Assembly (NCBI RefSeq): GCF_946415235.1
Contig: NZ_CAMKRR010000016.1
Span: 1 to 43,766, forward strand
Length of the DNA stretch: 43,766 nucleotides
Direction of reading: 5' to 3'
Source: an uncultured Ruminococcus sp.
GTDB taxonomy: Bacteria; Bacillota; Clostridia; Oscillospirales; Ruminococcaceae
The notes under the pieces were generated by a model, which saw only the letters and a list, made by a program, of their open reading frames with translations, did no database searches and had not been told where the DNA came from. A program made the position numbers and the translations under genes. Numbering within the stretch: the first letter of the stretch is position 1; each line of letters begins with the position of its first letter. Below are positions 22,559-31,743 of the stretch, one piece after another.

Positions 22559-25500
22559 TTATAAAACTTTACCGAGCAGCTGCTTCTGAAGCATCACCGC
22601 GTCTGCAATGCCTGTTTCGCTGTCGCCGTTGATGTCAGCGTTTGAAAGCGAAAGACCTGTGAGCTTCACCTGTTCCGTGAGAGCTTTCCTGTAACGCAGC
22701 ATATCGAATACATCAACACGCCTGTCGCCGTTTATATCCCCTTTTATGCCATAGAAGCCGAAGTCCTCAACATTGAACAGATAGCCGTCGCCGCCCCTGA
22801 ATACAAGGTAAACGTCCTGAGCTCCCGTACACTGTCCTGTCTTGCAGCTCAATTTCTTATACTTGTCCCAGCCGTCAGTTCCGGGAACATCGCACTTGCC
22901 TATGAGCTCGCCGTCTGAAGCGCCGATGCGTATCTCGATAGCTCCGCCCTCTGTAGCGCTTGCCGCACTTACGCGGAAACCCTCCGCGCCACTCTCAAAG
23001 TCGAGATCACGGAAAACTATATACGAACCGTCGGTAATGTAGCCTATTGCGCTGCTGCCGCTGTCGTCCTTTCGGATACCGCCGTACATGAAATTGTATC
23101 CTCTGCCGTTATAGGTCCTGTAAGCGGTGCGCGGAACAGGCGGTTTGCCGTCCCTGCCCCATATTTCCAGCTCATAGACCGAAGCTCCTCCATCGTTGGT
23201 CTGAGTTGATGTTATCATTTCCAGTCTGATGTACCTTGCCGAAAATCCGCTGACATTCCGTCCGCAGGAGCTCTTTGTATTGCCGTAGACAGCGGCTATA
23301 TCAGTCCAGCTTTTGCCGTCTTCACTGGCCTGTATCCTGAAATCGCGGGGGTTGAATTTTATATCCTCCTTTACGCCTGCGAACCTTGCGTTCCAGCGCT
23401 GTATATCATAGCTCTCGCCGAGGTCTGTCTGCACCCATTCGCCGCCGAGCCCGTCATTGTGACTCCATTTGGTATTGTCGCTTCCGTCGCATATGAAAGA
23501 AGCGTCGGCGTTCTTCTCGGAGCCCGATGCTGTGACCTCCTTATTGAGAGCAAGATTTTGCAGAGCGCTTGAAGCGCTGTCAAGCTGCAATTCGCCGCTG
23601 AGCCTGTACTCCTTACCCTTTTCGGTGTCAAAGCTTATCGTCGTGCCGTTGTATCTTACGGTACAGGTGCCGCCCGACTTTGATAGTATAGCCGCTTTTT
23701 CAAGCATACCGTTCTTCCAGCTCATCTCTGTTACCTCAAAGTTGCCGCGGGCACAGAGACCGTTAGCGTGCCCGTCCGACCACTGCTTCGGAAGTGCGGG
23801 GAGAAGGGTTATAACGTCGTTCTGACTTTGCAGGAGCATTTCCGCGATACCCGATGTGAAGCCGAAGTTTCCGTCTATCTGGAATGGCGGATGTGCGTCC
23901 CACAGATTATCGTAAAGCCTGCCGTAGTTGTTTACGGGAGAAATAAGCAGCTTTACGAGGTTGTAAGCATGAGCGCCGTCCTCCAGCCTTGCCCAGCAGT
24001 TGAGCTTCCATGCCTCGGACCAGCCCGTACCGTCGTCGCCGCGTCCGTTGAGAGATGCGGCAGCTGCCTTTGCGGTAGCGGGATTGTCCTCGGGAGTTAT
24101 CTCAAATCCGGGGTAAAGTGCATACATATGGGAGATATGGCGGTGCTTTTCGTTGGGATCGTCCCAATCCTGAGCCCATTCCTGTATCTGTCCCCATTTG
24201 CCTATAGTCTCGGGGCGGATAAGGGTGAGCTTTGAGTTGAGCTGACTGCGGAGCTCCGCGTCAGTGCCAAGTATCTCCGAAGCCTCCGCAACGTCCTTGA
24301 ACAGCTCACGGGCTATGCCGTTGTCCATGGTAATGCTCTGGTCTATGCAGGCGTCGGGATATGCGGGGAGATTTATCTCGGGAGAGGTACTCGGACTTAT
24401 GACCGCATACTCCTGACCGTTTATATCGGCAGTTGTCATGAGCTCATTGAGAAACTCCGCACTGCCTTTGATAACGGGGTAAATGTCTGCGAGGTATTCC
24501 TCGTCCTGATTGAAGCGGTAAGCGTCATAGAGCATATTTGACACCCATGCGCCTCCTGTGGGCCACTGTCCCCACGCGCCGTCGATAGCGCCCGTCCTGT
24601 TCCACAGGTCGGTATTGTGGTGGAGCACCCAGCCCTTGTTTATGCCGTAGTTTGCCTTTGCAGTCTTACTGCCTGCCTCTGCCAGTCCCTTTGCCTTCTC
24701 TGCGAACGGAGCGAAGCATTCGGCAAGATTTGTGGTGAATGCAGGCCAGTAATTCATTTCGTAATTTATATTTGTGGTCGCCTTGCTTCCCCATGCGGGA
24801 GAGGAGTATTTATTCCATATGCCCTGTAAATTCATCGGCTGCGCGTCACGTGAAGCGCTTATCATGAGGTATCTGCCGTACTGGAAGAGGGTCTTGACCA
24901 TTTTCGGGTCATCTGAACGGCCGAAGTCCGCTATGCGCTGCGGAGCAGTCATTTTAAGCACATTTGCGGTATCTCCGCCGAGGTCAACGTCCACACGCTT
25001 GAAGAGCTCCTGATAATCAGCCTTGTGGTTTTCGTAGAGGGTCTCGTATGAGAGCTTTGAAGCTCTTTCGATATCTGCCGCAGCGCCGCCTTTTTCGTCG
25101 CCGTTACAGGTCTTGTAGTCAACGAAATTAGTACGGACAGATGTGAGTATTATAAGCGAATTTGCATCAGATACCGTTACCTTGCCGCTGCCTGCGCTCA
25201 CCCTTCCGCCGTCGGGTATGAACCTGCTGCGTGATGAGAAATAAACAGCGCCCCTGATCCACAGATCCTCGTCACCGTGACCGTTTGCAACGAGAGTATC
25301 GTTCCCGTCGGTGGTCACTCCGCCGTTTAGTACGCCGTCATAGCCTGCTGTCAGCGATACGGAGTTCGGGCTGTCGCAGGTTATGCGTGTTACCATTACC
25401 TGATTGGGATGGCTCACGAAGGTCTCGCGGGTGTATTTCTTGCCGCCGAAGGTGTAAGTCGTTCTTGAAACAGCGTCGTTCATGTCGAGCTCACGGGAAT

Positions 25501-26005
25501 AATCCCCCACTCTCTCATGTCCGAAGCTGAGCTTTAATGCACCTACTTTCTGATATTTTGCTTCACCGCCGCCGATCATATACCGTCCGACGATGCCGTT
25601 TGCGTCGTTGTACTTTCCGTTTTTGAGGAGCTCCTGCACCTCCTTGATATGTGAGGCAGCATCGCTTCTGTTGTTGTCGCCGGGACCCGAGCTCCAAACG
25701 TTACACTCATTGATGTCGATCAGCTCATCGGGGCAATTGCCGTAAACCATTGCGCCGATACGTCCGTTTCCCAGCGGAAGCGCCTTGTAGAACGACTCGT
25801 CGTTGTTGAAGGCGTTGTCGGTATTGACAAAGCCTGCCATGCTGTCATAGCGGAGAACGAGGTCGTCATCATGCGGATAGACCGCAGCTGCCGCCGCATC
25901 TGTGTTTTTCAGCCGCATGGTCGGACTTCCGCCGTATATGGGCGGTATTGCCATACAGGCTGAAAGGAAAACGGAAATGAGCCTTTTTGTCTTTTTAAGT
26001 TTCAT
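22559..26005 (-). CDS. Secreted GH95 alpha-L-fucosidase-type glycosidase with two CBM-like modules and a dockerin
   Basis: An 1148-aa multimodular protein. The signal peptide is MKLKKTKRLISVFLSACMAIP with cleavage near residues 30-40. A GH95 catalytic region covers about residues 55-810: PLGNGRIGAMVYG, NINYEMNYWPAFTTNL (catalytic-site Asn region) and QIDGNFGFTSG, whose Asp near residue 711 matches the GH95 base-assisting Asp. An F5/8 type C (CBM32-like) module follows (about 820-950, NLALNKEVTASGS to YELEIWGRDG), then a CBM6/35-like module (about 955-1085). A type I dockerin ends the protein: GDINGDRRVDVFD and ADINGDSETGIAD. GH95 enzymes remove alpha-1,2-L-fucose or L-galactose from host or plant glycans. 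The dockerin implies attachment to a cellulosome scaffold. The second calcium loop has Gly where Asp or Asn is usual. Confidence 0.93.
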   Translation of the reverse strand: MKLKKTKRLISVFLSACMAIPPIYGGSPTMRLKNTDAAAAAVYPHDDDLVLRYDSMAGFVNTDNAFNNDESFYKALPLGNGRIGAMVYGNCPDELIDINECNVWSSGPGDNNRSDAASHIKEVQELLKNGKYNDANGIVGRYMIGGGEAKYQKVGALKLSFGHERVGDYSRELDMNDAVSRTTYTFGGKKYTRETFVSHPNQVMVTRITCDSPNSVSLTAGYDGVLNGGVTTDGNDTLVANGHGDEDLWIRGAVYFSSRSRFIPDGGRVSAGSGKVTVSDANSLIILTSVRTNFVDYKTCNGDEKGGAAADIERASKLSYETLYENHKADYQELFKRVDVDLGGDTANVLKMTAPQRIADFGRSDDPKMVKTLFQYGRYLMISASRDAQPMNLQGIWNKYSSPAWGSKATTNINYEMNYWPAFTTNLAECFAPFAEKAKGLAEAGSKTAKANYGINKGWVLHHNTDLWNRTGAIDGAWGQWPTGGAWVSNMLYDAYRFNQDEEYLADIYPVIKGSAEFLNELMTTADINGQEYAVISPSTSPEINLPAYPDACIDQSITMDNGIARELFKDVAEASEILGTDAELRSQLNSKLTLIRPETIGKWGQIQEWAQDWDDPNEKHRHISHMYALYPGFEITPEDNPATAKAAAASLNGRGDDGTGWSEAWKLNCWARLEDGAHAYNLVKLLISPVNNYGRLYDNLWDAHPPFQIDGNFGFTSGIAEMLLQSQNDVITLLPALPKQWSDGHANGLCARGNFEVTEMSWKNGMLEKAAILSKSGGTCTVRYNGTTISFDTEKGKEYRLSGELQLDSASSALQNLALNKEVTASGSEKNADASFICDGSDNTKWSHNDGLGGEWVQTDLGESYDIQRWNARFAGVKEDIKFNPRDFRIQASEDGKSWTDIAAVYGNTKSSCGRNVSGFSARYIRLEMITSTQTNDGGASVYELEIWGRDGKPPVPRTAYRTYNGRGYNFMYGGIRKDDSGSSAIGYITDGSYIVFRDLDFESGAEGFRVSAASATEGGAIEIRIGASDGELIGKCDVPGTDGWDKYKKLSCKTGQCTGAQDVYLVFRGGDGYLFNVEDFGFYGIKGDINGDRRVDVFDMLRYRKALTEQVKLTGLSLSNADINGDSETGIADAVMLQKQLLGKVL

Positions 26006-26083
26006 TCCTTACCAACTCCCTGATGGATACCCTGCCTGTATATCCCCTGACAGACAGGTACTGTTTGTCTCTTTATATATTAA

Positions 26084-26112
26084 ATATTACCACCTGTGCA
26101 ACAAAATGTCAA
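26084..26112 (-). promoter_or_regulatory. Promoter of the GH95 gene
   Basis: On the minus strand TTGACA (26107-26112) and TAATAT (26084-26089) are 17 bp apart, about 80 bp upstream of the start codon. The rest of the 289-bp gap (26113-26210) shows nothing I can name. Confidence 0.85.
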
Positions 26113-26211
26113 TAAAATATATACAGTTTCCACAAAGTCAATACATTTAAGGTGATAATTTTGCGAAAACGATACATAAGAGGGCAAGATTTAAGTAATT
26201 TTTAAGGAGCA

Positions 26212-26266
26212 GTATAAGAAAACAAACACCTGCAGGAACAGCTCTTCCGAACTGTCTCACAGGTGT
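26212..26266 (-). terminator. Terminator of the Gld-like ABC operon
   Basis: On the minus strand ACACCTG...CAGGTGT, with a secondary inner pairing GACAG/CTGTT, is followed by TTTGTTTTCTTATA. It lies 28 bp after the stop of the small unknown gene. Confidence 0.8.
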
Positions 26267-26294
26267 CTGATAATTATATTGTTTATTGAGTATT

Positions 26295-26576
26295 TCAGCC
26301 TTTCAATGCCTTTTCAAGCCAGACATTGGCAATATCGAGAGCTTCATAAAGACCGCACTCGCGCTCTGCGTTCTTGACAAAAGCCTTGAGAGGGTCAGGC
26401 TCGTTGGTATCCATCTGTACAACTCTTACCTTTGAAGTCATCTGCTCACCGTTCTCCTCTTCCGTTTCGAGAATCTGGATAAAAATAACATAAGGATCTG
26501 ACATATAGCCGTAGTATATCTGATTGCCGCTTCTTACCAGCGGATAACCCTTGTATGTGTTGAATTTCTCGATCAT
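26295..26576 (-). CDS. Small protein of unknown function at the end of the Gld-like operon
   Basis: A 93-aa soluble protein, with an N-terminal beta-rich half (FNTYKGYPLVRSGNQIYYGY, then YVIFIQILE) and a C-terminal helical half (LKAFVKNAERECGLYEALD). I do not recognise a family. The start at 26576 is chosen because AAGGAGG lies 6 nt upstream; an in-frame start at 26600 would overlap the preceding gene. It is the last gene of the exporter operon (17-bp gap) and shares its terminator, so it probably has a related role. Confidence 0.75.
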   Translation of the reverse strand: MIEKFNTYKGYPLVRSGNQIYYGYMSDPYVIFIQILETEEENGEQMTSKVRVVQMDTNEPDPLKAFVKNAERECGLYEALDIANVWLEKALKG

Positions 26577-26593
26577 TATATACCTCCTTGAAA

Positions 26594-28108
26594 TTACCAT
26601 GTCGTGACGAAATCTTCATCCGACTCCAATCTGCGTATGTTGTCCAAAAGGACGCTGACAAATGACTTTGTGCAGTAATACTTGCTCTCGCCGTCAACGA
26701 CTATGAGTGAACGCATTACCGAATCATCATAGAAATCATATGTCTCAGTCTTTCCTCTGTATGAATCATAATACTTTATTGTTGCCTGCGGCTCTCCCTC
26801 GGGTACGGGAACACCCAGCGCGAATTCCTCCGCATTGGAGCTGTTGATGAATGCATAGAGCTTTCTGTATCTCTCGGAATCGAACTCGCTGCCGTTGAGA
26901 GTTACCTTGAAATCCTCGGATTTGGGATTTTCGGGGATATTCTCGGGATCTGACGGCTTTATGACGAATTCCGCCTTCTCGCCGCCTCCGCTTACGGTCA
27001 TATCCGTGATGTTCCATACATATGAGGTTATAAGCATCCTTGTTGCGATATCTATTGGCTGAACACCGAGCCACGGAGCTTTGCCCTCGGGAATGATATA
27101 TATAACATTGCCTCCCTCAAGCATTCCGTAGCAGCACTTCGTGCCCGAATTATCCGCAAACACTTCGCTGAGGAGCAGCACATGGCTGCTGCCGTCCTTG
27201 CACTCAACAGAGACCCTGCAGAAAGGCTCGCTGAGACCTGCGTTCTTGATATCCTCCTCTGTGCAGTGGAGCACATATATCTCCGAAGCATTAAGTCCGA
27301 ACATACCCGTTATAACAGTTGTGGAGCCCTCAACAGTAAGATAGCTCTCCGTAGGAGTTATCATCTTGAAGGACGATGAAGTACCGCCCGAATGAGCGCC
27401 CTCGCTGTCCTTGTCGTACTCTATGAGGATATTTGTGTCCATATCGCTGCGCTCGATCTCGACGCGCTCTACATCGGGCTCCGAGCCGTCCTCAGGCTTT
27501 GCGAGCACGGTAGTCTTTATGAAATCCTTCAATTCTCTGGTATAGGAGGCGACATTTGACGGCTCAACAGCGTAAACGTCATTGCTGCCGTCCACCATTA
27601 CGTATATCGACTCCTTTGAGGGAGCTGTATCGCCCAAGAAAAATTTTACGACTTTTCCCGATTCGTATGTGATCTCTACTGTTGCGTGAGGGTCGTCAAA
27701 GCCGTATTTTGAAGTATCCTCACAGCCTCTTGCAACGACGGACTTTGCAGTAAGGCCGTTGCCGTTATTTGCCAGTGTTGATACCATAGCTTCGTCGATA
27801 TCAAGGTCCGAGTATCCCTCAAGGGTATATGCCGCAGACTCCCCTTCTGCTGTGGGAGCTGTCTTTATCAGAGCGGTCATTTTACCGCTTTTGTTGGTGA
27901 CTGCGGCTTTTTTCACAACTCCTTCATCGCCGTCGCTTACAAGGACAGTACCCTCACCGTCGGCTGTAGTCGCCAGCAGTTCAAGATTACTGGAGCTGCC
28001 GCCCTTATCGGTATCATCGGGCGTGAGCTTCATATAAGCATATCCTCCGCCCAGCAGCGCTGCAAGAACAGCGCTGAGAGCAATTATTCCCTTTGCCTGC
28101 TTTTTCAT
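26594..28108 (-). CDS. DUF4340 domain-containing membrane-anchored protein
   Basis: A 504-aa protein with one N-terminal membrane anchor (about residues 7-26) and a long extracytoplasmic beta-rich region with internal duplication, as in DUF4340 proteins. SLDIDEAM-like and KYGFDDPHATVEITYESGK stretches are characteristic: the repeated Asp/Pro-Gly-Leu and V-E-I-x-Y pattern. DUF4340 genes accompany GldG-like genes in ABC-exporter clusters. Its start shares one base with the GldG stop (TAATG), showing coupled translation. The function is unknown; an accessory subunit outside the membrane is likely. Confidence 0.85.
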   Translation of the reverse strand: MKKQAKGIIALSAVLAALLGGGYAYMKLTPDDTDKGGSSSNLELLATTADGEGTVLVSDGDEGVVKKAAVTNKSGKMTALIKTAPTAEGESAAYTLEGYSDLDIDEAMVSTLANNGNGLTAKSVVARGCEDTSKYGFDDPHATVEITYESGKVVKFFLGDTAPSKESIYVMVDGSNDVYAVEPSNVASYTRELKDFIKTTVLAKPEDGSEPDVERVEIERSDMDTNILIEYDKDSEGAHSGGTSSSFKMITPTESYLTVEGSTTVITGMFGLNASEIYVLHCTEEDIKNAGLSEPFCRVSVECKDGSSHVLLLSEVFADNSGTKCCYGMLEGGNVIYIIPEGKAPWLGVQPIDIATRMLITSYVWNITDMTVSGGGEKAEFVIKPSDPENIPENPKSEDFKVTLNGSEFDSERYRKLYAFINSSNAEEFALGVPVPEGEPQATIKYYDSYRGKTETYDFYDDSVMRSLIVVDGESKYYCTKSFVSVLLDNIRRLESDEDFVTTW

Positions 28109-29751
28109 TACTTATTTCTTCTCCTTAACAGTACGAATACGCCGACAGCAGCAATAATGAAAGGTATTATCCACATAACGATGATGCGGATATTCCTTAC
28201 CTGCTTCGCGGTAGGAGCTATGAACGAGCTCTGGAGGCTCTTGTCGGGGATGACAGTGCCGTTCTCCTTGCCTGTCATATTATTGATAGTATTGATAAGC
28301 ACATTTGCGTTGTTGAACGTATTATTCTGCTGGATATATGTGCTTCCTGTCATAAGAGGACTTCCTATTACGAGAAGCTGGCTCGCCAGGAGCTTGAATT
28401 CCTCGGAGCGCTCCTTTCTTGAGAGCATGATTACAGGTCTTGCACCGTTTTCTCCGAACTTTCCGTCCTTTTCTTTAATATCGGCTGTATAAGAAGTGTC
28501 AAATGAGCTGAGCACTTCCTTGACGATATCCTCGTTGTTCTTCTTGATCTGAGAGAGCTCTCTTGAACGGTCTGCAACTATAGGGAGCTTTTCGTTAGGC
28601 AGAGCACCAACGGCTTCTGTATCGCTTACATTGAGCAATACCATAGTATTGTACATGATAGCGTTTTTGTCGTCATATACAAGATTATCCTCTACCTTTA
28701 TGCTCCAGTCCGCAAGGAAGCTGTCGATATTCGTCAGCCCCGACTTGCTGAAATCGGGAGTATATATCATGTTCTTGCCGTAATTTCCGCCGTTGTAGAG
28801 GAAATCGCTGAGCTTCTTGATTATATCCTCGGTAAAGTCAACGGAGGGAGCAAAAACTACTACCATATCATAATCGGCAGGAGATAACTCGTCCTTTGCG
28901 ATATCTATTTCCGTGCAGTCATAGCCGTTCTTTGAAAGGAGCTCATTCTCGAATGTATGAGCTGCATCGCTGTAGAACTGAGCGTCATAGAGAGAAGCTC
29001 CGTTCATTGTATTGGCAAATGCCACCTTTACGATATCGTCGTCCGTAACGCTCCTGATAGCCGATGTGAGCATACTTTCGCCTGCGAAGTTGAATATGAG
29101 CTGCTGGTTTTTCAGCGCATTCTCATCATATGCCAGCATATTCATTACATCGCTCTCGGAGAGCACCTTAACTCTGCCGCCCGAGCTTACGATGATGCTG
29201 CCGCTGCCGATATCGCCGTTGTAGTTTTCCTTATATTTGTTTATGATATCGGGGTCGATATCCATATTAACGTATTTTACGCTTACGCTGCCGCTGCCCT
29301 GCTGTGCATATACCGAATACTTATCGAGTATCTCGGGTATCATGTCATAGGGGATATCAGAGGGAACTCCGTAATTCTGAGCGTAGTAATTCTCTCTGTA
29401 CTGTCTGAGAGCCTCAAAATAATCCTTTGTTGAGGTAACTGTTATCTCAACATCCTTGGTGAGATTTTTCATTGCATTTATTGACTCTTCGCTGAGATCG
29501 TACCTGTTATCGGGAGAAATGTCTATCTTCAGCGGAGACCTCTTTGCCACCATGCTCACCATGATGTTGATGACTACTACTATAGCAAGAACGAGTGCGA
29601 TGATGATATAGAACATCGAACCGTACTTTATTCTTCTGCTGTTCCACTTGCTGATCTTTTCCTCAGCAGCTTCACCGATCTCCTCAGCAGCTTCTGCTGC
29701 TGCATCGGCAGTCTCTTTGATTTCCTTTTCATCGAGATCTTTTTTACTCAT
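28108..29751 (-). CDS. GldG-like ABC exporter auxiliary protein
   Basis: A 547-aa protein with an acidic cytoplasmic N-terminus, a transmembrane helix at about residues 45-68, a large extracytoplasmic domain of the GldG/ABC-type uncharacterised transport (DUF4350-like) kind, and a C-terminal helix (about 520-540) ending RRRNK. PDNRYDLSEESINAMKNL after the first helix is the typical GldG opening (Y-x-L-S). The start is set at ATG 29751; a TTG at 29760 is nearer AAAGGA, so the choice is uncertain. GldG works with GldA and GldF in gliding Bacteroidota, but homologues are common in non-gliding Firmicutes where the role is unknown. Confidence 0.87.
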   Translation of the reverse strand: MSKKDLDEKEIKETADAAAEAAEEIGEAAEEKISKWNSRRIKYGSMFYIIIALVLAIVVVINIMVSMVAKRSPLKIDISPDNRYDLSEESINAMKNLTKDVEITVTSTKDYFEALRQYRENYYAQNYGVPSDIPYDMIPEILDKYSVYAQQGSGSVSVKYVNMDIDPDIINKYKENYNGDIGSGSIIVSSGGRVKVLSESDVMNMLAYDENALKNQQLIFNFAGESMLTSAIRSVTDDDIVKVAFANTMNGASLYDAQFYSDAAHTFENELLSKNGYDCTEIDIAKDELSPADYDMVVVFAPSVDFTEDIIKKLSDFLYNGGNYGKNMIYTPDFSKSGLTNIDSFLADWSIKVEDNLVYDDKNAIMYNTMVLLNVSDTEAVGALPNEKLPIVADRSRELSQIKKNNEDIVKEVLSSFDTSYTADIKEKDGKFGENGARPVIMLSRKERSEEFKLLASQLLVIGSPLMTGSTYIQQNNTFNNANVLINTINNMTGKENGTVIPDKSLQSSFIAPTAKQVRNIRIIVMWIIPFIIAAVGVFVLLRRRNK

Positions 29752-29779
29752 CTGTATCAAAACCTTCCTTTCCTGTAGC

Positions 29780-30499
29780 TCAGCTCCAGCGTCTCTTTTC
29801 CAGACCCTTGACGGTCAGGAAATTAAAGATGAAAGCTGTGCTGACAAAGAATAATACACTCGGAAGGCTGAATACTCCCCTTGTGAATTCAACATATCTT
29901 GAATAGAAGGCTATATTTGATACTGCCTTATAAACAAGTCTCTTGGCAAAATTGCCGTTCTCGAAGGAAGCGACAAGGTTTTCCGAAAGGTAGATGACCA
30001 CCAGAACCACGAGGCATACTACCGCGGAAGCCATCTGATTTTCGGTAAGAGAGGATATGAACAGTCCAACTGCTATGAATGCGGCTCCGAGGAACAGCAT
30101 AGCAAAATAGTTGCCCAGCAGTGACGGCCATATCACATCACCGAGATAATTGATTATGAATGCATACACAAATATTATTGACTCGGCAATGATATACAGT
30201 GTAAGAGCTGCAAAGTATTTGCCGAGGACGATGTCCCAAAGGCTTATTGGAGCGGTCAGGAGCCCCTGATCCGTCTTGTTCTTTTTCTCCTCACTGATGA
30301 GCTTCATCGTGAGTATGGGAATGAGGAACAGTACAATGATGAACATTGACTGGAAAAGACTTGAAGTATCCGCATTTCCCGCAAGTATTACAGTATTATA
30401 GAAGAATATTCCCGAAACGAGCCAGAAGACGGCAAGAAATACATATGCAACGCCCGATGTAAAGAATGAGCCCATTTCACGTCTGTAGATCGCCAGCAT
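29780..30499 (-). CDS. ABC-2 type permease (GldF-like)
   Basis: A 239-aa permease with about six transmembrane segments, opening MLAIYRREMGSFFTSGVAYVF, the typical GldF/NatB-like start with an amphipathic helix. MKLISEEKKNKTDQGLLTAPI between helices 2 and 3 is the coupling region of this subfamily. The start overlaps the ATPase stop by one base (TAATG). It forms the membrane channel of the 30499-31620 ATPase. Confidence 0.9.
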   Translation of the reverse strand: MLAIYRREMGSFFTSGVAYVFLAVFWLVSGIFFYNTVILAGNADTSSLFQSMFIIVLFLIPILTMKLISEEKKNKTDQGLLTAPISLWDIVLGKYFAALTLYIIAESIIFVYAFIINYLGDVIWPSLLGNYFAMLFLGAAFIAVGLFISSLTENQMASAVVCLVVLVVIYLSENLVASFENGNFAKRLVYKAVSNIAFYSRYVEFTRGVFSLPSVLFFVSTAFIFNFLTVKGLEKRRWS

Positions 30500-31620
30500 T
30501 ATTCCTCACCTCCGTTGCTTTCTTCATTTTCTGCTTCCTTTTCGGGTACAGCCGTTTCTTCCTCTTCGGAGCTGTCATCCTTAACGGCGCTGAGCCTGCC
30601 TTTTTCGTCGACTTTAAGGTCTATTTTCGGAGAAGCAGATTTTTTCTTCCTGTTGGCTCCGGTGTCTATGCCCTCGTCCATGGTTATCTTAAGGAAGATG
30701 TCCTCGAGAGTGAGATCTGAAAGCTGGAGCATAAGGATATTCCAGCCGTTTTCGCTGCATACCCTGTTTATCTCGCGTCTTACGTCTGTCTGACCGTCGG
30801 TCTCCACGTCGTAGTCGTATATGCCCTTTTCGCGCTCCATATCGGCACGGATATACTTGATGCCGTTTATAGCCTTGATAGCGTCCGTTATAAGGCGCTT
30901 GTCATCTGCGGTATGGGTAGGACCTTCGATACGAAGCGTCATTTTATGCTCGTTGGTGATATTGTGGGCGATCTCGTCCGCAGTACCGTCAGCGGCGACC
31001 TCTCCCTTGTTGATAATGATTATCCTGTCGCAGACAGCCTGTATCTCGGGGAGAATATGTGATGAAAGTATAACAGTGTGTCTTTTGCCGAGCTTCTTGA
31101 TAAGGCTTCTTATCTCGATGATCTGGTTCGGGTCGAGACCGACTGTAGGCTCGTCAAGGATAAGCACGGGCGGATTGTTTATGAGCGCCTGAGCAAGACC
31201 TACTCTCTGACGATATCCCTTTGACAGGTTCTTGATTATCCTGTGTCTTACATCCTCTATCTTGCAGAGATTGCAGACATCCTTCAGGTGAGCTTTTCTC
31301 GGGAGCTTACACTTTTTCAGATCGTATATGAAGCTGAGATAAGCCTCAACGGTCATATCCACATAAATAGGCGGTATCTCGGGAAGATAGCCTATATTTG
31401 CCTTGGCTTTCTTAGGCTCTTCAAGAATATCCGTGCCGTCTATGAGGACCTGTCCCGAAGTGGACGAGATATATCCCGTAAGCATATTCATAGTAGTTGA
31501 TTTTCCCGCACCGTTCGGCCCGAGAAATCCGAGTATCTCACCCTTTTCGACCTTGAAACTTATATTCTTTACAGCGACCTTGTCACCGTACTTCTTAGTA
31601 AGGTTCCTGACCTCTATCAT
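30499..31620 (-). CDS. ABC transporter ATP-binding protein (GldA-like) with acidic C-terminal extension
   Basis: A 373-aa ATPase. Walker A is GPNGAGKST (34-42), the signature is LSKGYRQRVGLAQAL, Walker B is VLILDEPTVGLDP and the switch region SSHILPEI. Residues 1-305 are the usual length. The extra tail of about 65 residues (from about 310) starts with a Lys-rich stretch and ends in an acidic segment, EEEETAVPEKEAENEESNGG. It has no sign of a known domain. GGAGGG lies 7-9 nt before the ATG. First gene of a five-gene operon with GldF-, GldG- and DUF4340-like partners. Confidence 0.92.
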   Translation of the reverse strand: MIEVRNLTKKYGDKVAVKNISFKVEKGEILGFLGPNGAGKSTTMNMLTGYISSTSGQVLIDGTDILEEPKKAKANIGYLPEIPPIYVDMTVEAYLSFIYDLKKCKLPRKAHLKDVCNLCKIEDVRHRIIKNLSKGYRQRVGLAQALINNPPVLILDEPTVGLDPNQIIEIRSLIKKLGKRHTVILSSHILPEIQAVCDRIIIINKGEVAADGTADEIAHNITNEHKMTLRIEGPTHTADDKRLITDAIKAINGIKYIRADMEREKGIYDYDVETDGQTDVRREINRVCSENGWNILMLQLSDLTLEDIFLKITMDEGIDTGANRKKKSASPKIDLKVDEKGRLSAVKDDSSEEEETAVPEKEAENEESNGGEE

Positions 31621-31652
31621 TGGGTTTTACCCTCCTTATTGCGTATGTTGCT

Positions 31653-31676
31653 GCGGCACAGCCAAAGCAGTGCCGC
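31653..31676. other. Stem-loop in the leader of the Gld-like operon
   Basis: GCGGCAC (31653-31659) pairs perfectly with GTGCCGC (31670-31676). It lies 33 bp upstream of the ATPase start in the 123-bp gap after ribF. No U-tract follows on the minus strand, so it is not a classical terminator, and I see no clear promoter in the gap. The ABC operon may be partly transcribed from the ribF side. Confidence 0.5.
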
Positions 31677-31743
31677 TATATTTTACAGCCTTTACTATGT
31701 TAATACCTTTATGTGATAACAGAGTGAAAGCAGTGCGAATTTT

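Noticed and set aside
31621..31743. FMN riboswitch near ribF
   Set aside because: The gap lies downstream of ribF, and neither there nor upstream of ribF is there a conserved RFN-type structure; only a plain stem-loop is seen.
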